The notes: a model not told the origin generated them from the sequence alone. A DNA stretch of 41,701 bases from Prochlorococcus sp. AG-402-M18 (GCA_003216595.1 QCIQ01000013.1:1-41701), one strand, 5' to 3'; positions 9,814-18,956 are shown, counted from the first letter of the stretch. Program-made: numbers and translations.

Positions 9814-10826
9814 AACGCCTGTTTTCAAACGTCATTAATTTGACTCTTGTCTTAATAGTTGGAGTAGCTCTTAGTGGTTGTACTGTTAGTAATGCTTCCA
9901 TTGGCTCCTCAAGCCCTTGGTCACTAATCGACCTTAATACTGAGGCAAATCCATTAGATGTTGACTTCGTCGATGATAAAAATGGGTTTTTAGTTGGCAC
10001 GAATAGATTGATACTTGAGACAAATGATGGAGGAATAATCTGGAAAGAAAGAAATTTAGATATGCCAATCGAAGGTAACTTTCGTTTGATAAGCGTTGAT
10101 TTTAAAGGCCAAGAAGGTTGGATTGCAGGTCAACCTGGATTGATTCTTCACACAAGTGATGGAGGAAAAAATTGGACTCGTCTTGATTTGGGAAATAAAT
10201 TGCCTGGAGATCCATATTTGATAACTACTCTTGATACTGATTCTGCTGAGCTGGCAACTACTGCTGGAGCAATTTATAAAACAACTGATGCTGGTACAAA
10301 TTGGGAAGCAATAGTTGTTGATACTTCAGGCTCTGGAGGCATAAGAGAATTAAGACGCACAAATAATGGTGGCTATCTAAGTGTTAGTAGCCTTGGTAAT
10401 TTCTTCTCAGTTCTAAGACCAGGAGAGGAGACATGGAGCCCTCATCAAAGAGCAAGTAGCAAAAGAGTACAAAGTGTTGGCGAACAGCCAAATGGCGATT
10501 TATGGATGCTTTCTAGAGGAGCTGAAATCAGATTTAATGCAGATTCTAATGATGTCGACTCCTGGTCAAAGCCAATAATCCCAATCGTCAATGGATATAA
10601 CTATCAAGATCTTGCTTGGGATCAATCTAAGTCGATTTGGGCAGCGGGAGGAAATGGAACATTATTAGTAAGCAATGATGATGGAAAAACTTGGGAAAAA
10701 GACCCCGTTGGTGAATCTGTTCCAACAAACTTCATCAGAATTCTATTTGTGGACGATTCTAATACTGACAGTCCTAAGGGATTTGTATTTGGAGAAAGGG
10801 GGAATTTATTGCGATGGCAGGGTTGA
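9810..10826 (+). CDS. ycf48: Photosystem II assembly factor Ycf48/HCF136
   Basis: Lumenal beta-propeller that binds newly made D1 and helps build the D1-D2-cytochrome b559 intermediate. The N-terminus is a lipoprotein signal peptide with lipobox LSGC, so Cys24 would be lipidated. The mature part contains repeated blades with the pattern hydrophobic-W/F-x-T-x-D-G-G-x-x-W ([52 protein letters not shown]). At 338 residues its length is typical. It overlaps rubA by 4 bases and precedes psbE by about 107 bases, matching its role in assembling the complex that contains PsbE. Confidence 0.96.
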   Translation: MKRLFSNVINLTLVLIVGVALSGCTVSNASIGSSSPWSLIDLNTEANPLDVDFVDDKNGFLVGTNRLILETNDGGIIWKERNLDMPIEGNFRLISVDFKGQEGWIAGQPGLILHTSDGGKNWTRLDLGNKLPGDPYLITTLDTDSAELATTAGAIYKTTDAGTNWEAIVVDTSGSGGIRELRRTNNGGYLSVSSLGNFFSVLRPGEETWSPHQRASSKRVQSVGEQPNGDLWMLSRGAEIRFNADSNDVDSWSKPIIPIVNGYNYQDLAWDQSKSIWAAGGNGTLLVSNDDGKTWEKDPVGESVPTNFIRILFVDDSNTDSPKGFVFGERGNLLRWQG

Positions 10827-10933
10827 AATCAAAAATTTATGATGATTTCCATGACTCTGTGTAACCACCTTGCAACAGAGATCGTTTCTTTTGATTTCGC
10901 TTGATAAGATCACTGAGCTGATTAAGTGAGGCT

Positions 10934-11182
10934 ATGGCTGCCGGCTCTACCGGGGAACGCCCGTTTTTTGAGATCATTACTAGTGTCCGCTATTGGATCA
11001 TCCATGCGGTTGCACTTCCTGCGATCTTCGTGGCAGGATTCCTATTTGTGTCTTCTGGGCTTGCCTACGACGCTTTTGGAACTCCTAGACCAGATACGTA
11101 TTTTCAGGCTGGAGAAAGCAAAGCTCCTGTTGTTGTTCAGCGCTTTGATTCCAAGGCTGAACTTGACACGCGTCTGAAATAA
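10934..11182 (+). CDS. psbE: Cytochrome b559 subunit alpha
   Basis: Alpha chain of the PSII cytochrome b559. The 82-residue sequence begins [15 protein letters not shown] and contains the haem-ligating His24 in [13 protein letters not shown] at the start of its single transmembrane helix; the lumenal tail includes the conserved [10 protein letters not shown] and QRF segments. The haem normally sits between this His and the equivalent His of PsbF, yet the next gene 29 bases downstream is psbL, not psbF. The overlapping frame-shifted ORF on the same strand is a shadow. Confidence 0.98.
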
Positions 11183-11211
11183 CCAAATTTCATCTGATTG
11201 CTTTTTTATCC

Positions 11212-11331
11212 ATGCAAGTCAATCCAAATCCAAATAAAGTTCCGGTTGAATTAAACCGAACAAGTCTTTATCTTGGACTCTTACTTGTTTTTGTAATGGG
11301 AATTCTTTTTTCCAGTTACTTCTTTAACTAA
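11212..11331 (+). CDS. psbL: Photosystem II protein L
   Basis: Single-helix PSII subunit at the monomer interface near the QA site. The 39-residue product has the PsbL core [20 protein letters not shown] and the terminal SSYFFN that are nearly invariant in the family. It lies 29 bases after psbE and 11 bases before psbJ, in the same orientation. Confidence 0.97.
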
Positions 11332-11342
11332 ATCTCTTTATC

Positions 11343-11540
11343 ATGAGCAAATTAAAAGGACCTGATGGACGAGCAGGAGATCGTCTGCCAAATGGTATGC
11401 CTGCAGTCTCCTGGCAAAGACGGTGGACAGAGGGAGCACTTCCTCTATGGTTAGTGGCTACTGCAGGTGGAACAGCTGTTATTTTTGTTCTTGGTATTTT
11501 CTTTTACGGTTCATACACTGGTATTGGTAACGCTGGTTAG
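11343..11540 (+). CDS. psbJ: Photosystem II protein J
   Basis: Single-helix PSII subunit that affects forward electron transfer from QA and PSII assembly. The 65-residue product has the family segments GRLP-like [23 protein letters not shown] and a transmembrane helix ending [13 protein letters not shown]. The C-terminal [10 protein letters not shown]-like tail is characteristic. It is the last gene of the operon, followed by a strong terminator hairpin. Confidence 0.96.
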   Translation: MSKLKGPDGRAGDRLPNGMPAVSWQRRWTEGALPLWLVATAGGTAVIFVLGIFFYGSYTGIGNAG

Positions 11541-11577
11541 TTTTAACTAGAAAAATACTATTTATTTGAAATAACTT

Positions 11578-11615
11578 AAAAGCCAACTGACATTTAATGT
11601 CAGTTGGCTTTTTTA
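11578..11615. terminator. Bidirectional intrinsic terminator between psbJ and mtnP
   Basis: A perfect inverted repeat of 14-base arms (AGCCAACTGACATT and AATGTCAGTTGGCT, one central base) is flanked by an A-run on the left and a T-run on the right, so it can end transcripts arriving from psbJ (plus) and mtnP (minus). It slightly overlaps the mtnP stop region. Confidence 0.9.
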
Positions 11616-12545
11616 AAGCCAATATTTATTTGTAAATAATTTGATCTTGCCTTTAGTTTTATTTGGTACATGCTCTTTTGAAGTAACTAGCGCATTTTTT
11701 AATGCATTATGAAAAGCACTTGAAGGCCTTAATGATGAAATTCTTTTAGCGGCAGCGGAGATTATTGATTTCGCAAAATTTGCATTTTCCTGAAGATTCT
11801 CAATGACCATCTCGACAGATACATTTTCGCAATTTTGATTCCAGCAATCATAATCAGTAACCATTGATAGGCTTGAATAAGCGATTTCGGCTTCTTTTGC
11901 TAATCGGGCTTCCGTATGGTTTGTCATGCCTATGATTGAACATCCCCAATCTCTGTATAAGTTTGATTCTGCTTTTGTAGAAAATGCTGGCCCTTCCATA
12001 GCAAGATATATTCCTCCAATGTGCATTTTTTTATCTTTGGTTATAAGTTTTTCTATTTCTTGTGACAGTATTTGAGAAAGAACTTCGCAAAAAGGATTTG
12101 CCATGCTTATGTGAGCTACAACTCCATTGTTGAAAAAAGTCAATGGCCTTTGACTAGTTCGATCAATAAATTGATCAGGGATAACAATGTCGCAAGGTTT
12201 GATATTTTCTTTTAATGAACCTACTGCTGATGCCGATATTAACCATCTAACATTTAGAAAGCGCATAGCCCAGATATTTGCTTTATATGGAATTTCGCTT
12301 GGATTTAAAGTATGGTTCTCTCCATGGCGAGCTAGAAAAACAATCTCTATTCCAAATAGATTGCCTATTAGTAACTTATTAGAAGGTTTTCCATAGGGAG
12401 TGTCTAAGCTTAGTTCGACTATGTTTTTAAGATTTTCTATTCTATATAGTCCGCTTCCTCCAATAATTCCTAATCTGGCTTTTTTTAAATCATAGGCATC
12501 TGATTGTGTTCCAGAAATATTCAAAAAATCATGTTCAGTGATCAT
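11613..12545 (-). CDS. mtnP: S-methyl-5'-thioadenosine phosphorylase
   Basis: Phosphorolysis of methylthioadenosine, the by-product of polyamine and homoserine-lactone synthesis, to adenine and methylthioribose-1-phosphate. Landmarks in order: LGIIGGSGLY near the N-terminus (phosphate loop), LARHGENHTLNPSEIPYKAN, SASAVGSL, MEGPAFSTKAES, GMTNHTEARLAKEAEI and VTDYDCW. The start is uncertain: the frame allows ATG at 12575, 12569 or 12545, but homologues begin just before LGIIGG, and all ATG choices overlap the divergent selD start at 12531. The ATG at 12545 is the shortest ATG choice and is used here; a later TTG is possible. Length (310 residues) is normal. Confidence 0.9.
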   Translation of the reverse strand: MITEHDFLNISGTQSDAYDLKKARLGIIGGSGLYRIENLKNIVELSLDTPYGKPSNKLLIGNLFGIEIVFLARHGENHTLNPSEIPYKANIWAMRFLNVRWLISASAVGSLKENIKPCDIVIPDQFIDRTSQRPLTFFNNGVVAHISMANPFCEVLSQILSQEIEKLITKDKKMHIGGIYLAMEGPAFSTKAESNLYRDWGCSIIGMTNHTEARLAKEAEIAYSSLSMVTDYDCWNQNCENVSVEMVIENLQENANFAKSIISAAAKRISSLRPSSAFHNALKNALVTSKEHVPNKTKGKIKLFTNKYWL

Positions 12546-14708
12546 CTCGTTCTTGCTGGTGGTGGTCATACTCATGCCCTTGTGTTGCTTCGATGGGCAA
12601 TGAATCCAAAATTGAAGCCTGCTGGAATGATTACTTTAGTCAATAAATCAAGTACTACTATTTATTCTGGGATGTTTCCAGGTGTCGTAGCAGGTAAATA
12701 CAAGATTGATGAAATACTAATTGATTTGAGAAACCTTGCTTCAAAAGCAGGTGTTTCATTTGTGATGGCAGAAATTGAGGGAATTGATCTTAAGAAAAAA
12801 AAATTACTGCTCGCAGGACGCCCAGAAATTCAATATTCTTTGCTGTCCCTAAATATAGGAACAAAAACTAACTTAAATTCTAAATCTTTAATCGAAGGGG
12901 ATAAAGATTTAGCTATTCCAATTAAACCTTTTTCTGAATCTTATAAATTTATTGTCGATCAAGATATCCACAAGGATAATTCTTTTGCGAAACCATTTGT
13001 AATTATTGGTGGCGGGTTCGCTGGGATAGAAATAGCTTTTTCTTTAAGAAAAAGATGGCCAAGAAGATCTATTATATTAAAAGTCAAATCTCGAAAAAAA
13101 CTTAGTAAAAATATATTAAAAAAATTAAACGATTTACAGATTAAGATCCTACACATAGATTCATCTGCTTTATATCCAACATTAATATGTACTGGTAATA
13201 AGTCATTTGATTGGATAAAAAATAGTGGTTTTCCTATAGATAAAAATGGGAGGATATTAACAAAAAAAACTCTTCAAGTACTTAATTATCCAGAGTTATT
13301 TGCTGTAGGAGATTGTGGAGTTATTAAAGATCATCCCCGTCCTTCTTCTGGTGTATGGGCTGTTCGATCAGCAAAACCACTGGCAAGAAACTTAGAAAGA
13401 ATAAGTAAAGGTTTAAAACTTAAGGAATGGAAACCACAAAGTAAGGCAATACAACTTTTAGATATCAATTATATAAACAAGCAATCCAAAGCTTATATGT
13501 CTTGGAGTGGAGTAATGATTGGCCCTTTTCATTTTCTTTCAAGATTAAAAGAATCAATTGATAAAAAGTTTATCTCTAGATTTGATCTAATTAAAAATAT
13601 AGATTCAGATATGTCTTCTGAAGAAGAGATCATTAAATGTAGAGGATGTGCAGCAAAGGTAGCTTTTACTCCATTAAGTTTAGCATTGAAAAAATTAGAT
13701 TTAATAGAATCTTCAATGGATGATTCTATTGCTATAGGAATACTGAATTCTAGTAAGACTTTGATACAAAGTGTCGATGGATTTCCATCTTTAGTTAGTG
13801 ATCCATGGCTAAATGGGAGGCTTTTAGCTTTTCATTCTTGTTCTGATATTTGGGCGTGCGGAGGATCTGTGATCTCTGCACAATCTGTTGTGAATTTACC
13901 ATCATTGTCTAATGATTTACAGCAAGAATTGTTATTTCAAGTCTTGGAAGGTATTAATTCTGCTTTAGTTATTCAAGGTGCAAAACTTATTGGTGGTCAT
14001 ACATTAGAATCAATTAAAAGATCTGAAGAACCATTCTCACTTTCAATTGAAGGCTCATTAACTGTAAATGGAATTATTGATGATAAAAAAGATTTTTGGT
14101 CTAAGCGAGGAATGAAAAAAGGAGATCAAATTCTAATTAGTCGTTCTTTAGGAACTGGAATTATTTTTTCTGCTTTTATGAATGGTCAAGTAAAACCTTA
14201 TATACTTGATTCTGTTTTAAAAGAAATGAATAAAAGTCAGCATAATGTTGTGAATTATATTAATCAATTAACTAATACAAATCCATACTCAAAAGTTATA
14301 AATGCATGTACTGATATAACTGGCTTCGGTTTGCTAGGCCATTTATCTGAAATGTTGGATTATACAAATAGCGATCGATTGAAGATAAGTTTAGACCCTC
14401 TGAAAATCATTCTTGAGCTAGATAATATACCAGTTTATGATGGTGTTATAGAACTTTTAAATAAAGGCTTTGAGAGTACTTTAGCTCCTTCAAATGAAAT
14501 TTTTTTAAAACATATTGATGGAGATAGAAATTTAAGATTTGAGCTAATATCTAATAATTTTATTTATAATGACTCGTTTTATAATACTATGTTGAAAGTT
14601 TTAATTGACCCACAAACTTGTGGCCCGTTGATCGTTAGTTGTTCACCCATTTATTCAGAAAACCTTATAGCACAAGGACCGTGGATTAAAATAGGATTTA
14701 TTTCTTAA
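12531..14708 (+). CDS. selD: Fusion of an NDH-2-like flavoprotein and selenide, water dikinase
   Basis: The C-terminal half makes selenophosphate from selenide and ATP; the N-terminal half is an FAD/NAD(P)-dependent pyridine nucleotide-disulfide oxidoreductase of the type-2 NADH dehydrogenase class. From the ATG at 12531 the N-terminal part has VLAGGGHTHALVLLRW (first nucleotide-binding fold), FVIIGGGFAGIEIAFSLRK (second) and LFAVGDCGVI (FAD). The SelD part starts with CRGCAAKV (Cys370 and Cys373, the catalytic Cys/Sec region and the following conserved Lys), then DSIAIG, SVDGFPSLVSDPW, HSCSDIWACGG, GGHTLES and CTDITGFGLLGHLSEM. The fusion is known from cyanobacteria. An upstream TTG-type extension to 12504 is open but overlaps mtnP more. 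The stop shares four bases with the converging CCA-enzyme stop. Confidence 0.93.
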   Translation: MFSDHLVLAGGGHTHALVLLRWAMNPKLKPAGMITLVNKSSTTIYSGMFPGVVAGKYKIDEILIDLRNLASKAGVSFVMAEIEGIDLKKKKLLLAGRPEIQYSLLSLNIGTKTNLNSKSLIEGDKDLAIPIKPFSESYKFIVDQDIHKDNSFAKPFVIIGGGFAGIEIAFSLRKRWPRRSIILKVKSRKKLSKNILKKLNDLQIKILHIDSSALYPTLICTGNKSFDWIKNSGFPIDKNGRILTKKTLQVLNYPELFAVGDCGVIKDHPRPSSGVWAVRSAKPLARNLERISKGLKLKEWKPQSKAIQLLDINYINKQSKAYMSWSGVMIGPFHFLSRLKESIDKKFISRFDLIKNIDSDMSSEEEIIKCRGCAAKVAFTPLSLALKKLDLIESSMDDSIAIGILNSSKTLIQSVDGFPSLVSDPWLNGRLLAFHSCSDIWACGGSVISAQSVVNLPSLSNDLQQELLFQVLEGINSALVIQGAKLIGGHTLESIKRSEEPFSLSIEGSLTVNGIIDDKKDFWSKRGMKKGDQILISRSLGTGIIFSAFMNGQVKPYILDSVLKEMNKSQHNVVNYINQLTNTNPYSKVINACTDITGFGLLGHLSEMLDYTNSDRLKISLDPLKIILELDNIPVYDGVIELLNKGFESTLAPSNEIFLKHIDGDRNLRFELISNNFIYNDSFYNTMLKVLIDPQTCGPLIVSCSPIYSENLIAQGPWIKIGFIS

Positions 14709-15961
14709 TAAATTCTTTTTTTATCAATTAATTTCATTCTTTGTCGTTTTATTTCTTTTCCTATTTCTGGACCAGGTTCCCAACCTTTAGCGATTAAGTC
14801 ATCTCCTTTTATTGGAGACTGAATATTCTTCCAGTTGAATAGCCATGATTTCAAATATTCTTTTAGAGGATTTTCTCTACATATTTCAAGTTTAAAACAA
14901 GATTCATTAACATTTATTTCCTCTAGAATTTCGGTCCATTTTGATGGAGCCCAATTTGGATATAAATGATCAGTTATTATGTTTTCTAGATATTTATTTA
15001 GTTGACAGGCTCCGTATATAATTTCTTTTTGTTGTTGAGTTATGTGTAATCTTTTGGCTAAGTTGATAGGGTTTTTAGATTCATAAATTAATGCTATTAG
15101 AGGGTCAACATTTGACTTCTTTGCTATGAATATTTTTTCGATGAGTCTCTGATCATTCTGTAATTTCGAATCTACTATTTTTAGACCTCCGCAGTTTTGA
15201 AGATTTTTTAATGCATTTTCCCAATATTTACTTTTTAACAGTAATTCGAGTTCCATTTTTAATCTTATTGATAATGCTGAAGGGGCTAATTCAGTATTAT
15301 CTCCAACATGCCATTTCCATGGCCAAAGATTTACTGTCTTTTTTATTTGTCTTATGGCTTGATTTGATAGATCAAAATCTAACTTTGCAGAATAGCGAGA
15401 AGCCCTAATAATTCTAGTTGGATCATCTAGAACACTTGATTCATGTAAAAAGTCCATTTTCATATTGTCAATGGCATCTAATCCTGAAAATAAATCTATT
15501 AGCCTATTATCTTTAAGTTCAATTGCCATAGCATTTATATTAAAGTCTCTTCGAATTAGATCATTTTTGATTGTTGATGATTCGACTATTGGATTTTCCC
15601 CAGGGATAGGATAAGTTTCTTCACGAGCTTCTGCAATATCAACTTTTATACCATTAATTGTTATTTCTGAGGTTTTATAAGTTGTGTTATTGCGTATAAT
15701 TTTCACTTTCTCTGGCCCAAGAATTTTTTGTAACTCTTTTATATAGTTTGTTGTCTCACCTTCAATGATTAAATCTAGATCATTCATGATAATTTCATAA
15801 TCTTTATTTTTAGACTTTGTTATTAAGTCTCTAACAACTCCTCCAACTATCGCTACAGAATTTATATTAGCTGAGACTGCGGCCTCTAGTAGAATAGTTA
15901 GAATTCCTTTGGGTAATTCTCGTATCTCTTTTTCAATTTTAGATTTATCAAATAATTGCAT
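14705..15961 (-). CDS. CCA-adding enzyme / tRNA nucleotidyltransferase family (poly A polymerase family)
   Basis: Class II nucleotidyltransferase that adds or repairs the 3' CCA (or A) of tRNAs. The catalytic head is clear: VGGVVRDL at 39-46, the metal-binding pair in NDLDLIIEG (Asp61, Asp63), RRDFNINAMAIE and LIDLFSGLDAI, followed by the ATP/CTP-selecting RIIRASRYSAKLDF region. At 418 residues it fits this group. A need for CCA addition fits the tRNA-Thr gene in this window, which lacks an encoded CCA, whereas tRNA-Phe encodes it. Some cyanobacteria divide CC- and A-adding between two enzymes, so the exact activity is not settled from sequence. It is 40 bases downstream of the helicase gene on the same strand. 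Confidence 0.9.
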   Translation of the reverse strand: MQLFDKSKIEKEIRELPKGILTILLEAAVSANINSVAIVGGVVRDLITKSKNKDYEIIMNDLDLIIEGETTNYIKELQKILGPEKVKIIRNNTTYKTSEITINGIKVDIAEAREETYPIPGENPIVESSTIKNDLIRRDFNINAMAIELKDNRLIDLFSGLDAIDNMKMDFLHESSVLDDPTRIIRASRYSAKLDFDLSNQAIRQIKKTVNLWPWKWHVGDNTELAPSALSIRLKMELELLLKSKYWENALKNLQNCGGLKIVDSKLQNDQRLIEKIFIAKKSNVDPLIALIYESKNPINLAKRLHITQQQKEIIYGACQLNKYLENIITDHLYPNWAPSKWTEILEEINVNESCFKLEICRENPLKEYLKSWLFNWKNIQSPIKGDDLIAKGWEPGPEIGKEIKRQRMKLIDKKRIY

Positions 15962-16001
15962 GAGATATAAGATTTCTAAGTAACATTTTTTTAATTAAAT
16001 T

Positions 16002-18419
16002 TTACTCATCTATTAATTTTAATGGAGCTAGTCTTGGGTCCAAAATTTTGGGTCCCATCCCTGAGAATTTTATAGCAAGTGATATTTTTTCTCCTGAACC
16101 AAAAACATGTGTTATTTTTCCTTCTCCAAACGAAGAATGCGAAACTCTATCGTTAACTGACCATTTTTTTCCTGGGGAGGGACCAGAATATGTTTTTCTT
16201 ACTCCATTTTCAGCTTCAATAAGAAAAGACTTTTTATTACTTTGGCGATCAATTCTAGTCAGTCTGTCTAAATTCTTTTCTCTTCTAAGTGTAGCCCCAC
16301 CAGATAATGGGATATCGCCTTTAACAAGCTCTTCTGGTATTTCGGAAAGAAATATAGATGCGATTGCAGGTTCTCTCATGCCACCCCACATTCTTCTTTC
16401 AGATGCATGAAAGAGAAACAGTTTTTCTTTCGCTCTAGTAAGTCCTACGTAACAAAGTCGCCTTTCTTCTTCAAGTGAAGATGGATTATCAAGTGATCTA
16501 TAGCTTGGGAATAAGCCTTGCTCCATTCCCACAAGACAAACAACAGGAAATTCCAAACCTTTACTACTGTGAAGAGTCATTAATGTGACTCGATTTGAAG
16601 CAGTGTCTTTATTATCTGCATCGCTTGATAAAGCAGCAGTTGATAAAAAACCTTCTAAATTTGCATCTTCACTTTCTTCCTGATATTGCAAAACGGCATT
16701 AACTAATTCTTGAAGATTGCGCCTTCTTTCTTCTGCCTCATCTGTTCCTGTCGCAATTAATTCACTTAAATAACCACTTTTTTCTAAAACTAATTGAACT
16801 AACTCGGCCGGGCTTGAAGCAAGTAGATGACTTTGTAATTCATTGATAAGCTCACTAAAAATCATAAGACCTTTAGCTGATCTTCCGGCGAGAGATCTTA
16901 CAGCTTCGGGGTCATTTACAACTTCCCAAAGAGGAATTTTTAATTGACTAGCAGCATCACTTAATCTTTGAACTGTTGTTTTACCAATCCCTCTTTTAGG
17001 TACGTTTAAAACTCTTAGAAGACTAATACTGTCAGAGGGATTAATTAAAAGTCTTAAATAAGCTAGAAGATCTTTGATTTCTCTTCGATCATAAAAACGC
17101 AATCCGCCAACCACTATGTATGGAATACTCCAGCGGACCAATGAGTCTTCAATCGCTCTTGATTGAGCATTAGTTCTATAGAGAATAGCCATATCCCCCC
17201 AATTTAATTCTGGATTCGAAGCATCTAAAATTCTTAGCCTATGAATAACTGCCTCTGCCTCTGCTATCTCATCGTCACACCTTGTTAATTTGATAGGTTC
17301 ACCTTCTCCTCTCGTTGCTCGAAGAACTTTATCTATTCTTTCTTTGTTGTTGGATATGAGTGAATTGGCTGCTTCAAGGATGGTAGATGTAGACCGATAA
17401 TTTTCTTCAAGTTTTACGAGAGTTGAATCATTTTTATTTTCTAGGCTTTTCTTTCCAAAGTCCTCTTGAAATCCCATTAGTATCCTAAAGTCCGCAGCTC
17501 TAAAGCTGTAAATACTTTGATCTGCATCGCCAACAACAAAAACTGATCGATTATTCCAATCTTTAAAAGAAGATGGATCTTTGCCATTGGTAACCAATTG
17601 TTTAATTAATTCGTATTGTGTCCAATTAGTATCTTGATATTCATCCACTAAAACATGTTTGAAACGATTGTGCCAATAAGTCCTAATGTTTTCATTTTGC
17701 TGTAGTAATTGAACAGGTATCAGTAGAAGATCATCAAAATCTAATGCATTATTAGCAGCTAAAGCTTTCCTATATAATCTATAGGTTTCAGCAACTAATT
17801 TTCCTCTCTGCCCCTCTTGAATATTTGATAAATCATCAGGAAGTAAGCATTGATTTTTAGCATTACTGATTGCCCAGCGTACTTTTTTGGGCTCAAATCT
17901 TTTTGGGTCTAATTGTAGGTCTTGTGTAACTATTTCTTTGATAAGACTTTGTGCATCTGTCTCATCGTATATTGAAAACTGTCTAGTCCAGGTTAACCCT
18001 TCGGGATCTTTGAACTTGTCAATATCAAATCGTAATAATCTTGCAAATAAAGCGTGAAAAGTACCTATCCACAATTCACGGCTGATTTCACGATATATCC
18101 TATTACGTATTTGTCTCTGCTCTGCTATTTGTAATGCAGCCCAAGGCTTGCCATGGCTAACATTTGCCAATCTTTTTGCTAAAAGTAATTCAAGTCTATC
18201 TTTCATTTCTCTTGCGGCTTTATTAGTAAAAGTGACTGCAAGAATAGAGCTTGGATCAACTTTATATTCAATAATTAAATGGGCAATACGATGAGTAAGT
18301 GCTCTAGTTTTTCCACTTCCTGCCCCTGCTATAACTAATAATGGACCATGAAAATGATCAACTGCTTGAGACTGAGATTGGTTTAATCCATTTAAAAATA
18401 TATTGTTTGAGTTTTTCAT
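16002..18419 (-). CDS. UvrD/PcrA-type superfamily 1 DNA helicase
   Basis: 3'-5' DNA helicase for nucleotide-excision and mismatch repair or replication-fork clearance. All SF1A motifs are visible: Q-motif LNQSQSQAV, Walker A GAGSGKT at 32-38, LAVTFTNKAAREM, DFDDLLL, VDEYQDTNWTQYEL (motif II), VGDADQSIYSFRAAD (III), LEENYRST (IV), TLHSSKGLEFPVV (V) and RRLCYVGLTRAKEKL (VI). The last 60 residues contain a small PcrA-type C-terminal domain (FGEGKITHVFGSG). At 805 residues it is a full-length PcrA/UvrD rather than Rep or AddA. It shares its strand with the CCA enzyme downstream. Confidence 0.95.
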   Translation of the reverse strand: MKNSNNIFLNGLNQSQSQAVDHFHGPLLVIAGAGSGKTRALTHRIAHLIIEYKVDPSSILAVTFTNKAAREMKDRLELLLAKRLANVSHGKPWAALQIAEQRQIRNRIYREISRELWIGTFHALFARLLRFDIDKFKDPEGLTWTRQFSIYDETDAQSLIKEIVTQDLQLDPKRFEPKKVRWAISNAKNQCLLPDDLSNIQEGQRGKLVAETYRLYRKALAANNALDFDDLLLIPVQLLQQNENIRTYWHNRFKHVLVDEYQDTNWTQYELIKQLVTNGKDPSSFKDWNNRSVFVVGDADQSIYSFRAADFRILMGFQEDFGKKSLENKNDSTLVKLEENYRSTSTILEAANSLISNNKERIDKVLRATRGEGEPIKLTRCDDEIAEAEAVIHRLRILDASNPELNWGDMAILYRTNAQSRAIEDSLVRWSIPYIVVGGLRFYDRREIKDLLAYLRLLINPSDSISLLRVLNVPKRGIGKTTVQRLSDAASQLKIPLWEVVNDPEAVRSLAGRSAKGLMIFSELINELQSHLLASSPAELVQLVLEKSGYLSELIATGTDEAEERRRNLQELVNAVLQYQEESEDANLEGFLSTAALSSDADNKDTASNRVTLMTLHSSKGLEFPVVCLVGMEQGLFPSYRSLDNPSSLEEERRLCYVGLTRAKEKLFLFHASERRMWGGMREPAIASIFLSEIPEELVKGDIPLSGGATLRREKNLDRLTRIDRQSNKKSFLIEAENGVRKTYSGPSPGKKWSVNDRVSHSSFGEGKITHVFGSGEKISLAIKFSGMGPKILDPRLAPLKLIDE

Positions 18420-18507
18420 TTTGCAGCCTGAAGATACATTAATTTTAATTTGTTTTTAGTAATATTAATAGAGATCATTTTATATTATTTAAGCAGATAA
18501 AATAATG

Positions 18508-18732
18508 TTATGGCATTAAACTAGAAGTCACATTTTCCTTTTGTTCATTTAGTTTGGAAAGTATTATTTTGATTTGATTAAGCTCTTTATGCGAGTTAAT
18601 AATTGCGTTGATTTTTTTTTGAGGCATTTTTAGCTTATTTGAAATAGTTACTACCTCTTTCTCTAAACGATTTTTGTACTTGGTTAGTTCCTTAATTGAT
18701 TCTTCTAACTCTTCTTCAGTAGGACTTAGCAT
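18508..18732 (-). CDS. Small coiled-coil hypothetical protein
   Basis: A 74-residue acidic/lysine-rich product (MLSPTEEELEESIKELTKYK...) that is almost entirely predictable as two amphipathic helices with heptad-like spacing of Leu/Ile. No catalytic motif, signal or membrane segment is visible. It lies 88 bases upstream of the helicase on the same strand and is divergent from cpeB, so its promoter faces the phycoerythrin leader. It is a plausible real gene because it has a normal ATG start, fills the space between flanking genes and has balanced coding composition; function unknown. Confidence 0.6.
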   Translation of the reverse strand: MLSPTEEELEESIKELTKYKNRLEKEVVTISNKLKMPQKKINAIINSHKELNQIKIILSKLNEQKENVTSSLMP

Positions 18733-18817
18733 TTTTTATCCTAACAATAGCTCAAATTAGTGATATCCCCTTTGCTTATAAGCTTTTTGAGATAACTCTA
18801 TGGATGATTTTAGTAAA

Positions 18818-18933
18818 AATGCTTCTTACAGTTAAGAAGCATTGCGTTCTTAGGTCTCTTTCATTGAAATTTGACTGTAAGTCTTAAGTTAAATAGGTAA
18901 TGATTTACTAATCATTACCTATTTAACTTTTTT
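18818..18933 (+). promoter_or_regulatory. Structured leader with terminator-like hairpin upstream of cpeB
   Basis: Two perfect hairpins precede cpeB. The first has 11-base arms, AATGCTTCTTA and TAAGAAGCATT (18818-18843, loop CAGT). The second has 17-base arms starting TTAAATAGG (18889-18905) and ending with the complement (18910-18926), loop TACT, followed by a T-rich run to 18933, the form of an intrinsic terminator on the plus strand. Between them, ACTGTAAG (18874-18881) can pair with CTTACAGT (18825-18832), competing with hairpin 1. It ends 26 bases before the cpeB ATG. Either an upstream small transcript ends here or the cpe leader is attenuated; the sequence cannot decide. Confidence 0.6.
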
Positions 18934-18956
18934 ATTTATAGAGCCTAGGTAGTTAA

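Noticed and set aside
10926-11177. Leucine/arginine-rich ORF overlapping psbE
   Set aside because: It is a shifted frame of psbE, whose reading frame is unambiguous.
16048-16410. 120-codon plus-strand ORF
   Set aside because: Antisense shadow within the uvrD/pcrA helicase gene.
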